A DNA stretch of 64,000 nt from Cherax quadricarinatus (GCF_038502225.1 NW_027195260.1:62001-126000); one strand, 5' to 3'. Shown: positions 45,360 to 56,178, counted from the first letter of the stretch. Numbers and translations: made by a program. The notes: a model not told the origin generated them from the sequence alone.

Positions 45360-46678
45360 ATGTTATTAAATACCACAGTCTCCACCACTGCCTCCACCAA
45401 TGCCTCCACCAATTCCTCCACCACTTCCTCAACCACTTCCTCAACCACTGCGAGTCCCTACTACCCTCCCTCCGACCCCCACAACTGGTAGCCAGTTCTC
45501 CCTCCACTCAGTGTGGTGAGTGTTTTGTTTGTTCATTATTTACTATTAAACTACAGTGTAAATAATGTAAACCCATTCATGACTGCATATTGGAATAGTT
45601 ATTCGGAAAGGTATTAGACGGTGACATCATGTGTTTACTATTGAACACAGCAAAGAATCGAACATTTCTGCTACTGCTAATAATAACAATAGTAATAATA
45701 ATAATAATAATAAATACGATATAATTGAAGAAGGAAATTGTACAAAAATACAAGGGAGTGGTTGACACATAGTCAGTGTGGCTTTGTTTATGCTGGAGTG
45801 AGTATTATTCTCCCTGCTCTTCCAAACATTTCACAATAATTCAGCGGTTGAGGCAGTGGGTGAGGCAGTGGGTGAGGCAGTGGTTGAGGCAGTGGTTGAG
45901 GCAGCGGTTTTGCAGCGGTTGAGGCAGTGGTAAAGGCAATAGTAGAGGCAGCAGTTGAGCCAGTGGTATTTAATAAAATATATGTTATAAATAATAATAG
46001 TACATATTATTAATAACATGTATTGTTATTATTATTATTATTATTATTAACATGTATGTTATTAAATACCATTGCCTCAACTGCTGCCTCAGTCGCTGCC
46101 TCAACCGCTGCCTCAATCGCTGCCTCAATCGCTGCCTCAACCGCTGCCTCAATCGCTGCCTCAACAGCTGCCTCAACAGCTGCCTCAACAGCTGCCTCAA
46201 CCACTGCCTCAATCACTGCCTCAGTCGCTGCCTCAACCACTGCCTCAATCATTGCCTCAATCGCTGCCTCAACAGCTGCCTCAACCACTGCCTCAATCGC
46301 TGCCTCAGTCGCTTCCTCAACCACTGCCTCAATTGCTGCCTCAATCGCTGCCTCAACAGCTGCCTCAACCGCTGCCTCAATCGCTGCCTCAATCGCTGCC
46401 TCAACCGCTGCCTCAACCGCTGCCTCAACCATTGCCTCAATCGCTGCCTCAATCGCTGCCTCAACAGCTGCCTCAACCACTGCCTCAATCGCTGCCTCAA
46501 CCACTGCCTCTACCACTCCAGTCGCACTCAATCTACAAGCACCAAACATAATGAATTATTGTGAAATGTTTGGAAGAGCAGGGAGACTAATGCTCACTCC
46601 ATCATAAACAAAGCCACACTGACGATGTGTCAACCACTCCCTCGTATTTTTGTACAATTTCCTTCTTCAATTATATCG

Positions 46679-46733
<55 letters not shown>

Positions 46734-46980
46734 TGTTATTATTAGCTGTAGCAGAAATGTTTGATTCTTTGCTGTGTTCAAGAGTAAACACATGATGTCA
46801 CTGTCTAATACCTGTCCGAATAGCCATTCCAATACACAGTCATGAATGGGTTTACATTATTTATACTGTAGTTTAATAGCAAATAATGAACAAACAAAAC
46901 ACTCACCACACTGAGTGGAGGGAGGGCTGGCTGCCAGTTGCAGGGGTCGGAGGGAGGGTAGTAGGGACTCGCAGGTGGCG
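45360..46980. repeat. large palindrome with 12-bp minisatellite (CTGCCTCAATCG)
   Basis: 45466-45840 is the reverse complement of about 46550-46980 (blocks CTCAGTGTGGTGAGTG and GGTTGACACA). The inner parts hold the same minisatellite in opposite strands: GAGGCAGTGGTT at 45845-45960 and CTGCCTCAACCG at 46068-46520 (about 37 units). The centre is an AT-rich stretch near 45965-46065; (ATT)n at 46680-46730. Frames in every direction (AAST, LPQS, CLNR repeats) are by-products. Confidence 0.9.
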
Positions 46981-47310
46981 GGAAACTTAAATATGATTTG
47001 GCAGCTGGGAATTTGGCAGTTGGGAATTCGCGAATGTGTGAAGCCCGTGAAAGTTGAAAACGTGAATGTTGAGGGAGACCTGTATACGTTTTATGTGTCA
47101 TATATTTTACATTGCCACGATAAGCCTGAGTTGCCTAGGCATGAGAGAATGGGTGTGAGCACTCACTGTGCGCCATATTAAAATAATTGGGGATGCCTGG
47201 GTACCATATGCTCTTTTTTCCTATTAAAAAACAGTGATGTTTTTTTCTCAAAAAACTTGGGGCAGTACGGTAGTGAACATATATATACGTTTGGACCGTT
47301 TACAGGTTAA

Positions 47311-47577
47311 TATGTGTCTGCTTTTAGTTCATTCACATACGTTTGTAAGAGTTTGTAAAACTTTTTCCTCACAATATTTTTTTATTTTAATAATAATTAC
47401 CTCACAATACAAATACAATTACAATGTGTACAAGTTGTACAAGTTAGTACAGAATAAACAAACAGCAACACTCCCATTCTCATGCAACACACCATTTTTA
47501 GAGTGAAAATGATGATACTATTATTATCATCATAATAAAAAAGTGCTAAACCCACAAGGGTTGTGAATTGCTATATA
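47311..47577. other. AT-rich spacer with a possible SINE scrap
   Basis: No frame. 47535-47570 (AAGTGCTAAACCCACAAGGG) resembles the head of a common decapod SINE, from memory. Otherwise nothing seen. Confidence 0.35.
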
Positions 47578-47780
47578 CAGTGGACCCCCGCATAACGATA
47601 TTAATCCGTTCATGAGAGCTCATTGTTATGCGAAATTATCGCTATGCGAATGAATTTTCCCCATAAGAAATAATGGAAATCATATTAATCCGTGCAAGAC
47701 ACCCAAAAGTATGAAAAATTTTTTTTTACCACATGAAATATACATTTTCCTACACACAAAGAGAAGGATACATGCACAAT

Positions 47781-47828
47781 AGTAGAGTAGTACATGCACA
47801 ATATATATTGTGCATGTACTACTCTACT
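47781..47828. repeat. 48-bp perfect palindrome in T4
   Basis: Identical to 43801-43848; arms 24/24. Confidence 0.95.
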
Positions 47829-48052
47829 AAATGAAGAATAAATGACACCTTTATTGAAGATGCAGCAATGACTGATGAGACACTGTGTCCTGGGAGTGCC
47901 TTTTCCTCCTGAGTACTGTAGGTTCTGTTTGGCATTTTCTTCCAGAACAGGCCTTATCACACTGTGTATGTCACTACGATTCTTAAATCTCTCAAACCAA
48001 CCTTTGCTGGCTTTAAATTCACCAATATGAGCACTAGTTCCAGGCATTTTTC

Positions 48053-48198
48053 CCTGTTCACCTGGGTGTTAGTCGACTGGTGTGGGTTGCATCCTGGGAG
48101 ACAAGATTAAGGACCCCAATGGAAATAAGTTAGAGAGTCCTTGATGATGCACTGACTTTCTTGGGTTATCCTGGGTGGCTAACCCTCTGGGGTTAATT
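48053..48198 (+). mobile_element. SINE fragment in T4, first copy
   Basis: As 44078-44219; empty P6 site TTAA at 48107-48110. Confidence 0.75.
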
Positions 48199-48254
48199 GT
48201 TTCTCGGTAATTGTTTCACGTTAAGCCACACCAACAACACTCTCTCCACATCTT

Positions 48255-48480
48255 CGAGTAATACAGCTGATGGTGGTGCAGCAACAACAACAGCTGTGGT
48301 GCAGCTGACCATGGTGCAGCAGCAGCTGGGTGCAGCAACAGCTGACCATGGTGCAGCTGCAGCTGTGGTGCAGCAGCAGCTGTGGTGCAGCAACAGCTGA
48401 CTGGTCCAATTTATCAGCTGACCGTGGTGCAGCTGCAGCTGTGGTGCAGCAGCAGCTGTGGTGCAGCAGCAGCTGACTGT
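48255..48480. repeat. CAGCTGTGGTG minisatellite in T4
   Basis: CAGCAGCTG/CAGCTGACCATGGTG units; palindromic CAGCTG cores. Confidence 0.85.
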
Positions 48481-48714
48481 GGTACGATAGTATTTATCAC
48501 CCTTTTTACCACAGGGTTGGCACTAGAAGCTTTCTTTGGGCCCATGGTGGCTTATTTAGCAGTTACAAGCACTATAAATAATGGAATAATACAAAATGTA
48601 TCGAATGTATGCATGCAACCAGCCACCCTGGCTTGTAAACAATGACGGCAAGGCAGGCGCTCAGGCTGGACGGACAGGTTCGGGACAGGTTCGGGACGAG
48701 TCATGTTCAGAAAC

Positions 48715-48940
48715 AGCTGATGGTGCAACAGCAGCTGCAACAGCAGCTGACCGTGGTGCAGCAGCAGCTGACTGATCCAGCAACAGCTGACTGGTCCAGC
48801 AACAGCTGACTGGTCCAGCAACAGCTGACTGGTCCAGCAACAGCTGACTGGTCCAGCAACAGCTGACTGGTCCAGCAACAGCTGACTGATCCAGCAACAG
48901 CTGACTGATCCAGCAACAGCTGACTGATCCAGCAACAGCG
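48715..48940. repeat. 21-bp minisatellite in T4 (CAGCAACAGCTGACTGGTC)
   Basis: At least eight near-perfect 18-bp units CTGACTGGTCCAGCAACAG between 48770 and 48938, more homogeneous than the other tracts, so recently expanded. The basic period is 18 bp; frames stay open. Confidence 0.85.
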
Positions 48941-49012
48941 ATTCTTAAATCTCTCAAACCAACCTTTGCTGGCTTTAAATTCACCAATATGAGCACTAGT
49001 TCCAGGCGTTTT

Positions 49013-49157
49013 TCCCTGTTCACCTGGGTGTTAGTCGACTGGTGTGGGTTGCATCCTGGGAGACAAGATTAAGGACCCCAATGGAAATAAGTTAGACAGT
49101 CTTCGATGACACACTTTTTTGGGTTATCCTGGGTGGCTAACCCTCTGGGGTTAATTG
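49013..49157 (+). mobile_element. SINE fragment in T4, second copy
   Basis: Second copy within the internal duplication; empty P6 site TTAA at 49069-49072. Confidence 0.75.
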
Positions 49158-49189
49158 TTTCTTGGTATTCTCAATAAGCCACACCAACA

Positions 49190-50290
49190 ACAGTGCTACA
49201 GCAGCAGCAGCAGCAGCAGCTGACAGTGCTACAGCAGCAGCAGCAGCAGCAGCTGACAGTGCTACAGCAGCAGCAGCTGACAGTGCTACAGCAGCAGCAG
49301 CAGCAGCTGACAGTGCTACAGCAGCAGCAGCAGCTGACAGCAGCAGCAGACGATGCTACAGCAGCAGCAGACTGGTGCTACAGCAGCAGCAGCAGCAGAC
49401 AGTACTACAGCAGCAGCAGCAGCAGCTGACGGTACTACAGCAGCAGCAGCAGCAGACGGCTACAGCAGCAGCAGCAGCAGCAGCTGACAGTGCTATGCTA
49501 CAGCAGCAGCAGATGGTACTACAGCAGCAGCAGCAGCAGACGGTACTACAGCAGCAGCAGCAGCAGACGGTACTACAGCAGCAGCAGCAGCAGCAGACGG
49601 TACTACAGCAGCAGCAGCAGCAGACGGTGTACTACAGCAGCAGCAGCTGACAGTGCTACAGCAGCACCAGCAGCTGACAGTGCTACAGCAGCAGCAGCAG
49701 CTGACAGTGCTACAGCAGCAGCAGACAATGCTACAGCAGCAGCAGCAGGAGCAGCAGCAGGAGCAGCAGCAGCAGCAGCAGCAGTAGTAGCAGCAGCAGC
49801 AGCAGCTGACGGTGCTACAGCACAGCAGCAGCTGACAGTGCTGCAGCAGCAGCTGACAGTGCAGCAGCTGACAGTGCTACAGCAGCAGCAGACAATGCTA
49901 CAGCAGCAGCAGACGGTACTACAACAGCAGCAGCAGCAGCAGCAGCAGCAGACGGTACTACAACAGCAGCAGCAGAAGCAGCTGACGGTGGTACAGCAGC
50001 AGCAGCAGCGGACAGTGCTGCAGCAGCAGCTGACAGTGCTGCAGAAGCAGCTGACAGTGCAGCAGCAGCAGCAGCTGACAGTGCTACAGCAGCAGCAGAC
50101 GATGCTACAGCAGCAGCAGACGATGCTACAGCAGCAGCAGACGGTACTACAGCAGCAGCAGCAGCAGACGGTACTACAACAGCAGCAGCAGCAGCAGCTG
50201 ACGGTGGTACAGCAGCAGCAGCAGCTGACGGTACTACAGCAGCAGCTGCAGCTGACAGTGCTACAGCAGCAGCAGCATCAGCAGTTGACC
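49190..50290. repeat. 1.1-kb CAG-rich minisatellite in T4
   Basis: (CAG)4-8 blocks separated by CTGACAGTGCTA, ACGGTACTA or CAATGCTA spacers; one pure CAG stretch near 49755-49800. Long Gln- and Ala-coding frames are by-products. Confidence 0.95.
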
Positions 50291-50751
50291 ATGGTACCAC
50301 AGTATTTCGATAATATTTCTCACCCTTTTTACCACAGGGTTGGCACTAGAAGCTTTCTTGGGGCCCATGGTCACTTATTTTGCAGATAAAATCACCAAAA
50401 ACACTGTAATAATACGAAATGTTATGATTGTATGCTTGGATGTTACCGCGGAGGCTGGCTTGTAAACAATGCCACCGGCGGAACATGTGAGGCTGGCTCA
50501 GGCTGCACATTAGACGCGTCTCGGACGAACAGCGTTGAGCGGGTTTTTTAGCGGTATGCGAGGCAAAATCTTAGCGATAAAATGTATCGGTATGCGGATT
50601 TAACGTTATGTAAGGCCAACGGTATGCGAGGGGTCCACTGTACTAGCACAGTGTGTAAATGTATAAATGAACATTGTGAACAATAAAATGGTATAAAATA
50701 CCAACAGGTTGTTTAGGTAAGACACATATGCAACATTTAGGTATCTTTATT

Positions 50752-50790
50752 TCAAAACGTTTCGCCTACACAGTAGGCTTCTTCAGTCGA
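50752..50790 (-). ncRNA. hammerhead-like motif 1, left arm
   Basis: Same as 51041-51079 on the other strand, except stem I is UCGA/UUGA, still paired through one G-U. Confidence 0.5.
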
Positions 50791-51040
50791 GTACAGCAAA
50801 GTTGATAGAAGCAGAAGAGACTTGAAGACGATGTAATCAGTCCATCACCCTTGAAGTTTTGAGGTGGTCAGTCCCTCAGTCTGGAGAAGAGTATTGTTCC
50901 ATTGTCTGGAATAATATTATTCCAGACAATGGAACAATACTCTTCTCCAGACTGAGGGACTGACCACCTCAAAACTTCAAGGGTGATGGACTGATTACAT
51001 CGTCTTCAAGTCTCTTCTGCTTCTATCAACTTTGCTGTAC

Positions 51041-51079
51041 TCGACTGAAGAAGCCTACTGTGTAGGCGAAACGTTTCGA
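51041..51079 (+). ncRNA. hammerhead-ribozyme-like motif 1
   Basis: Stem I UCGA (51041-44) pairs with UCGA (51076-79); core CUGAAGA (51045-51) plus an extra A; stem II GCCUAC-UGU-GUAGGC (51053-67), six perfect pairs; GAAA (51068-71); CGUU with the cleavable position at 51075. Stem III is only AC/GU, as in hammerheads that act as dimers. AATAAA follows at 51080-85. The extra A between core and stem II departs from the classical core. Confidence 0.6.
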
Positions 51080-51120
51080 AATAAAGATACCTAACTTTTG
51101 CATATGTGTCTTACCTAAAT

Positions 51121-51835
51121 GAACATTGGTAATAGGGGTAGTTGATGAGTGGAACGGTCTGCCTAGTAGGGTGATCGAAGCTAAAACATTGGGTAGTTTC
51201 AAATTTAGGTTGGACCAACAGGCCTGCTGCAGTGTTCCTCCTTTCTTATGTTCTTATAAATACACGAGATAGAGGGGTTGGATTTGAGTCGGACTTGCAC
51301 CTGAGTTTATTGCTTGGATAGCATTTGTTCTGTTAGTGGGTTGGATTTGTGAAGGACCGGCCTAGTATGGGCCAACAGGCCTATTGCAGTGTTCCTCCTT
51401 TCCAATGTTCTAAAAGCTATGGCTTGGGTAGTTTCAAATTTAGGTTGGATAAATACACGAGTGAAAGAGGTTGGATTTGAGTCGGACTTGCACCTGAGTT
51501 TATTGCTTGGGTAGCATTTGTTCTGTTAGTGGGTTGGATTTGTGAAGGACCGGCCTAGTATGGGCCAGCAGGCCTGTTCTAGTGTTCCTACTTTCTTAAG
51601 TTCTTATTTAACATCACACTTACCAGTAAGGTGATCGAGGCTAGGACCTTGGGTAGCTTCAAGAAGAGATTGGACAAATATACGAGTTGGAGGAGTTGAG
51701 TTTGATTTGTGTCATTGGGTACGGGAGTAAATTCTTGGGTAGCTTTGGGTGGAGGTCATTTTGATAAGGACCTGCCTTGTATGGGCCAGTAGACCTGCAG
51801 TGTTCTTCCATTGTTATGTTTTTACTGGCTATTTG
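51121..51835 (+). repeat. tandem CR1 3'-end fragments
   Basis: Four short pieces of the CR1 3' region: 51121-51255, about 51256-51415, 51420-51600 and a more distant 51620-51830. All carry a version of CGGCCTAGTATGGGCC and GTGTTCCT, followed in most by TTATGTTCTTAT, as at the end of CR1-A (minus strand 58446-58640). Confidence 0.75.
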
Positions 51836-52127
51836 TTTGTGAGGGAGGGATGGCAAGTTTATTGTTGGAGAATATGACACTAATATCAACTCTATGGCTT
51901 ATTTATCTATCACAATTCAACTAATATGACATAATAAACAATATTAATAACATAGAAACATGGAATATACTCTAGAATGAATAAAATAAGTCATTACGTA
52001 TGTCACGAGAGGTGTTGTGTTGTGGTGTTGTTGGGTATATAAGGGCCACTGAGTGTAAGCCGTCCATAATGGTGGTGAGGCGGCGGTGGTTTTTGTAGCC
52101 CTATATAACTCCAACAACATTGGAGGA

Positions 52128-52430
52128 AGTTAAGACACATGTGCAACATCTGGATATCTTTATTGTAGACGTTTTGCCATCCAGTGGCTTTATCAATACA
52201 GATTCTAGGACATAATAGGAAGACAGTAGAACCATATACAAAAGATGAGGAGATTCTCCTCCACCACGATGCTGTGAACACTAACTCCAAGGCTGAGGGA
52301 CTGATTACCTCATCTTTTGTATATGGTTCTACTGTCTTCCTATTATGTCCTAGAATCTGTATTGATAAAGCCACTGGATGGTGAAACGTCTACAATAAAG
52401 ATATCCAGATGTTGCACATGTGTCTTAACT
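52128..52430. mobile_element. inverted-repeat element PLE2
   Basis: Arms 52128-52250 and 52308-52430 are reverse complements with a 57-bp spacer. The right arm ends with hammerhead-like motif 2, AATAAAGATATCC and CATGTGTCTTAA, parallel to PLE1 though the sequences differ. The left arm has CAAAA in place of GAAA and is decayed. Confidence 0.6.
52358..52394 (+). ncRNA. hammerhead-ribozyme-like motif 2
   Basis: Stem I UGUA (52358-61) with UACA (52391-94); core UUGAUAA (52362-68), so positions 3 and 8 are U and A instead of C and G; extra A at 52369; stem II GCCA-CUGGA-UGGU (52370-82); GAAA (52383-86); GUC cleavage triplet (52388-90). AATAAA at 52394-99. Confidence 0.55.
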
Positions 52431-52589
52431 TTCATATTGTCGGTATTTTATACCTTTCTTGCACAACATTGGAGGAGTTGGTAGAATTGCTGAATCACTA
52501 AAGGAACCCTCTACCACCATCACTACGACCTTCTACCACTATTACAACTGTTACCACCATCACTACTACCTTCTACCACCATCACTACC

Positions 52590-53238
52590 ACCAAAGAAAG
52601 CTTCTAGTCCCAGCCCTTTGGTAAAGAATGTGAGAAACACATAATTTATGAAAAAGTTTGTAGAAAAATACAAAGATGGTGGTGGTAGAGTGGAAGCAGT
52701 TGTTTTAGTGGTTGATGAACATAAGAAAGGAGGATCGCTGCAGTAGGCCTGTTGGCCCATGCTCGGCAGGTCCTTTACAATTCATCCCACTAACGAAACA
52801 TTTTCCCAACCCAGTCCTCAATGCTACCCAAGAAATAAGCTCTGATAACTCTATCCACTCATTTGGGGCTTGTATTTTTCTACAAACTTTTTCATAAATT
52901 ATGTGTTTCTCACATTCTTTACCAAAGGGCTGGCACTAGAAGCTTTATTTGGAGCCATGGTAGCTTATTTAGCACTTGCAAGCACTAAAATCAATGGAAT
53001 ATTATGAAATATTTCGTAGGAGCATGTGAGGGGACCGTCACTCACTGGTAAACAATGGCACACTGGCTGGGAAGGAAAGGCCGAGGCGGCTCAGAGTGTG
53101 AGTACACGTCCAGGACGAAGGACTATTAGGACTATTAGCGAGTTACCGGACCATTTGCGAGCCAATATTTTGACGAAAAAACAGGACTATTTCCGAAATG
53201 GACGACTTTCAGGCCGGACGATTATTGAGGGACCACTG
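52590..53238 (-). mobile_element. foldback Tigger relic T9 with CR1 tail as loop
   Basis: Right end GAGGGACCACTG, then TA (53239-40), T2 type. 52594-52680 and about 52880-52965 are inverted copies of the Tigger start (MAPNKASSASPLVKNVRN on the minus strand), with a CR1 3' fragment between. 52500-52590 is a TACCACCATCAC-type repeat. Confidence 0.7.
52715..52870 (-). mobile_element. CR1 3'-end fragment in T9
   Basis: Matches 58455-58610 (AACATAAGAAAGGAGGA, GGCAGGTCCTTTACAATTC). Confidence 0.85.
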
Positions 53239-53250
53239 TATATATTAACT

Positions 53251-53460
<210 letters not shown>

Positions 53461-53504
53461 TATAGGCGGAGAGTGAGATGTGACGCACGTGACCTGAGGA
53501 ATGT

Positions 53505-53585
53505 CATAAGAACATAAGAATGGAGGAACACTGTAGAAGGCCTACTGGCCCATGCGAGGCAGGTCCTTATCAAAACAACCTCTGC
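53505..53585 (-). mobile_element. short CR1 3'-end fragment
   Basis: CATAAGAACATAAGAATGGAG followed by GGCCCATGCGAGGCAGGTCC, as at 58460-58525. Confidence 0.8.
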
Positions 53586-53649
53586 CTATGATGAGGACGG
53601 GTAGACGATGAAATCATGTGACTCCTGTGTTGTTGGGTTGGTGCTGCTT

Positions 53650-54212
53650 AAGTATCATACCTCTGATATGAACATACCTCTGAACATACCTCTGGAGTGA
53701 AAAAATATCGTTAACCGTGGGTCCACTGTACTTGCGATCTCAGTTTCAAAAACATAGTTGCACCTTTGGCAAGAACAGCTTCCTTGATTGCCGTTTTCTT
53801 GCCCACAATAGTAGCGATGGTTGATTGGGGTTTTGTGTACAACCTGGCCAGCTCGGAGACACACTCCACTTTCATACTTAGCAATGATCTCTTTCTTCAT
53901 ATCCATAGTAATTCTTACCCTTTTTGCTGTAGGGCTGGCACTAGAAGCTTTCTTGGGGCCCATGGTGACTTATTTTGCAGGTGCAATCACTAAAAAGGCT
54001 GTGATAATATGAAATGTTCCGAATTTATGCTCTGAAGCGACCGCGGTGGCTGGCTGGCTTGTAAACACTGGCCAGAAGTGGACGCGTCTCAGACCAAATG
54101 AATAGTGTTGGTCGAGTTTTTTAGTGCTAGTCAAGGCAAAATTTTTGCGTTAAAATGTATCGCTAGTCGGAATTATCGTTAATCGATGCCATCGTTGGTC
54201 GAGGGTCCACTG
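53650..54212 (-). mobile_element. truncated Tigger T5 with the end of a small MITE
   Basis: The right end GAGGGTCCACTG before TA (54213-14) and the transposase start (MGPKKASSASPTAKRVRITM, 53963 downwards) match T6 (57841-58326). At 53728 it meets the right end of the 203-bp MITE seen complete in T6; the MITE's left part and the rest of the Tigger are deleted. Confidence 0.85.
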
Positions 54213-54470
54213 TATATATATATTCACTCCATCACTGCTTTGTAAAGAAATCTCATATTTACGTCAATTATTATTCTGTGAGTGTATATATCATGTTTAT
54301 ATTCTGTGTAACATGTTTCTTATATAATTTTGAGGAAAATATCATAGCTGGATTACTGAAAATGTCTATATTAATGTAAAAAAAGACATTTAGTATACCC
54401 AAAAGTGACTATTATGTACTACGGGCATTATGAGTAGAGAGACTCTTAGCGATTTTAATGTGTACCTGCA
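54213..54470. other. no recognisable feature
   Basis: AT-rich single stretch with no frame and no match elsewhere in the window that I can see. Confidence 0.4.
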
Positions 54471-54485
54471 TACTAGCACAGTGTG

Positions 54486-54680
54486 TAAGTATATTTAGGT
54501 ACAGGTACCATCTGACTTACGACCGAGCTTGGTTCCAACCAACTGGTCGTAAGTCAAAATGGACGCAAGTCGAACCTTTGAAAATTGCCGATATACCTTT
54601 GCTATATAAACTACCTACATAGTACTGTAATGTAATGTACAATCATTATTTCTTTCTTTTTACCATAATTTACCATAATT
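54486..54680. mobile_element. DNA-transposon end fragment
   Basis: TACAGGTACCATCTGACTTA followed by GACCGAGCTTGG and an inverted GTCGTAAGTC looks like a pogo/mariner terminus. Copy 1 of the duplication (50655-50905) lacks it. No matching right end. Confidence 0.4.
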
Positions 54681-54906
54681 TATTCTATTGTCTGGAATAA
54701 TATTATTCCAGACAATATAACAATACTCTTCTCCAGACTGAGGGACTGACCACCTCAAAACTTCAAGGGTGATGGACTGATTACATCGTCTTCAAGTCTC
54801 TTCTGCTTCTATCAACTTTGCTGTACTCTACTGAAGAAGCCTACTGTGTAAGCGAAACGTTTCGAAATAAAGATACCTAACTGTTGCATATGTGTCTTAC
54901 TTAAAT

Positions 54907-55580
54907 GAACATTGGTAATAGGGGTAGTTGATGAGTGGAACGGTCTGCCTAGTAGGGTGATCGAAGCTAAAACATTGGGTAGTTTCAAATTTAGGTTGGA
55001 CCAACAGGCCTGCTGCAGTGTTCCTCCTTTCTTATGTTCTTATAAATACACGAGATAGAGGGGTTGGATTTGAGTTGGACTTGCACCTGAGTTTATTGCT
55101 TGGATAGCATTTGTTCTGTTAGTGGGTTGGATTTGTGAAGGACCGGCCTAGTATGGGCCAACAGGCCTATTGCAGTGTTCCTCCTTTCCAATGTTCTAAA
55201 AGCTATGGCTTGGGTAGTTTCAAATTTAGGTTGGATAAATACACGAGTGAAAGAGGTTGGATTTGAGTCGGACTTGCACCTGAGTTTATTGCTTGGGTAG
55301 CATTTGTTCTGTTAGTGGGTTGGATTTGTGAAGGACCGGCCTAGTATGGGCCAGCAGGCCTGTTCTAGTGTTCCTACTTTCTTAAGTTCTTATTTAACAT
55401 CACACTTACCAGTAAGGTGATCGAGGCTAGGACCTTGGAGGAGCTGAGTTTGATTTGTGTCATTGGGTATGGGAGTAAATTCTTGGGTAGCTTTGGGTGG
55501 AGGTCATTTTGATAAGGACCTGCCTTGTATGGGCCAGTAGACCTGCAGTGTTCTTCCATTGTTATGTTTTTACTGGCTAT
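54907..55580 (+). repeat. tandem CR1 3'-end fragments, second copy
   Basis: Duplicate of 51121-51835 with the 38-base loss and a few substitutions. Confidence 0.8.
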
Positions 55581-55875
55581 TTGTTTGTGAGGGAGGGATG
55601 GCAAGTTTATTGTTGGAGAATATGACACTAATATCAACTCTATGGCTTATTTATCTATCACAATTCAACTAATATGACATAATAAACAATATTAATAACA
55701 TAGAAACATGGAATATACTCTAGAATGAATAAAATAAGTCATTGCGTATGTCACGAGAGGTGTTGTGTTGTGGTGTTGTTGGGTATATAAGGGCCACTGA
55801 GTGTAAGCCGTCCATAATGGTGGTGAGGCGGCGGTGGTTTTTGTAGCCCTATATAACTCCAACAACATTGGAGGA

Positions 55876-56178
55876 AGTTAAGACACATGTGCAACATCTG
55901 GATATCTTTATTGTAGACGTTTTGCCATCCAGTGGCTTTATCAATACAGATTCTAGGACATAATAGGAAGACAGTAGAACCATATACAAAAGATGAGGAG
56001 ATTCTCCTCCACCACGATGCTGTGAACACTAACTCCAAGGCTGAGGGACTGATTACCTCATCTTTTGTATATGGTTCTACTGTCTTCCTATTATGTCCTA
56101 GAATCTGTATTGATAAAGCCACTGGATGGTGAAACGTCTACAATAAAGATATCCAGATGTTGCACATGTGTCTTAACT
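55876..56178. mobile_element. PLE2 inverted-repeat element, second copy
   Basis: Duplicate of 52128-52430 (+3,748). Confidence 0.65.
56106..56142 (+). ncRNA. hammerhead-like motif 2, second copy
   Basis: Identical to 52358-52394. Confidence 0.55.

Larger units (their letters stand above)
43419..47082. mobile_element. TA-site DNA transposon M1, non-autonomous
   Basis: TA at 43417-43418 and 47083-47084; ends CAGGTCTCCCTCAACATT and its exact inverse. Subterminal TCGCGAATGTTG and GTGAATGTT copies follow. Contains T3 and a palindromic minisatellite region, no transposase. Pogo-like by ends. Confidence 0.85.
43360..47306. mobile_element. piggyBac-like element P7 enclosing M1 and T3
   Basis: TTAA at 43356-43359 and 47307-47310; ends CCCATAAATGGTCC and, reverse-complemented, CCTGTAAACGGTCC, same subfamily as P4. 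Own sequence: 43360-43418 and 47083-47306, about 280 bp. Confidence 0.8.
47578..50640 (-). mobile_element. chimeric Tigger T4 with internal duplication
   Basis: TA at 47576-47577 and 50641-50642; ends CAGTGGACCCCCGCAT and GAGGGGTCCACTG. Left part as T3 (RTYSTQEEK scrap, 48-bp palindrome, SAHIGEFKASKGWFERFKN on the minus strand at 48032-47976). Then the unit [HTH scrap, SINE, minisatellite] occurs twice: 47950-48940 and 48942-50300, each with its own copy of GGTTGGCACTAGAAGC. No complete transposase. Confidence 0.85.
50711..51119. mobile_element. inverted-repeat element PLE1 (Penelope-like LTR type?)
   Basis: Two arms of about 200 bp (50711-50909 and 50915-51119) are reverse complements meeting at GGAATAATATTATTCC. 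Each arm ends with a hammerhead-like motif, AATAAA and TGCATATGTGTCTTAC. Penelope-like elements are known to carry hammerhead motifs in LTRs that may be inverted; no Penelope RT is present here, so the class is inference. A single arm recurs at 54690-54905. Confidence 0.6.

Noticed and set aside
46010..46607. Frames of 159-194 codons (AAST, LPQS, CLNR, VEAA repeats)
   Set aside because: 12-bp minisatellite read in different registers and strands.
46023..46607. CRISPR-like array of short regular repeats
   Set aside because: No spacers of constant length with unique sequence; simple 12-bp tandem minisatellite in eukaryotic DNA.
49162..50389. Polyglutamine-like protein of about 300 codons
   Set aside because: CAG repeat block of T4; the other registers are equally open and the flanks are Tigger sequence.
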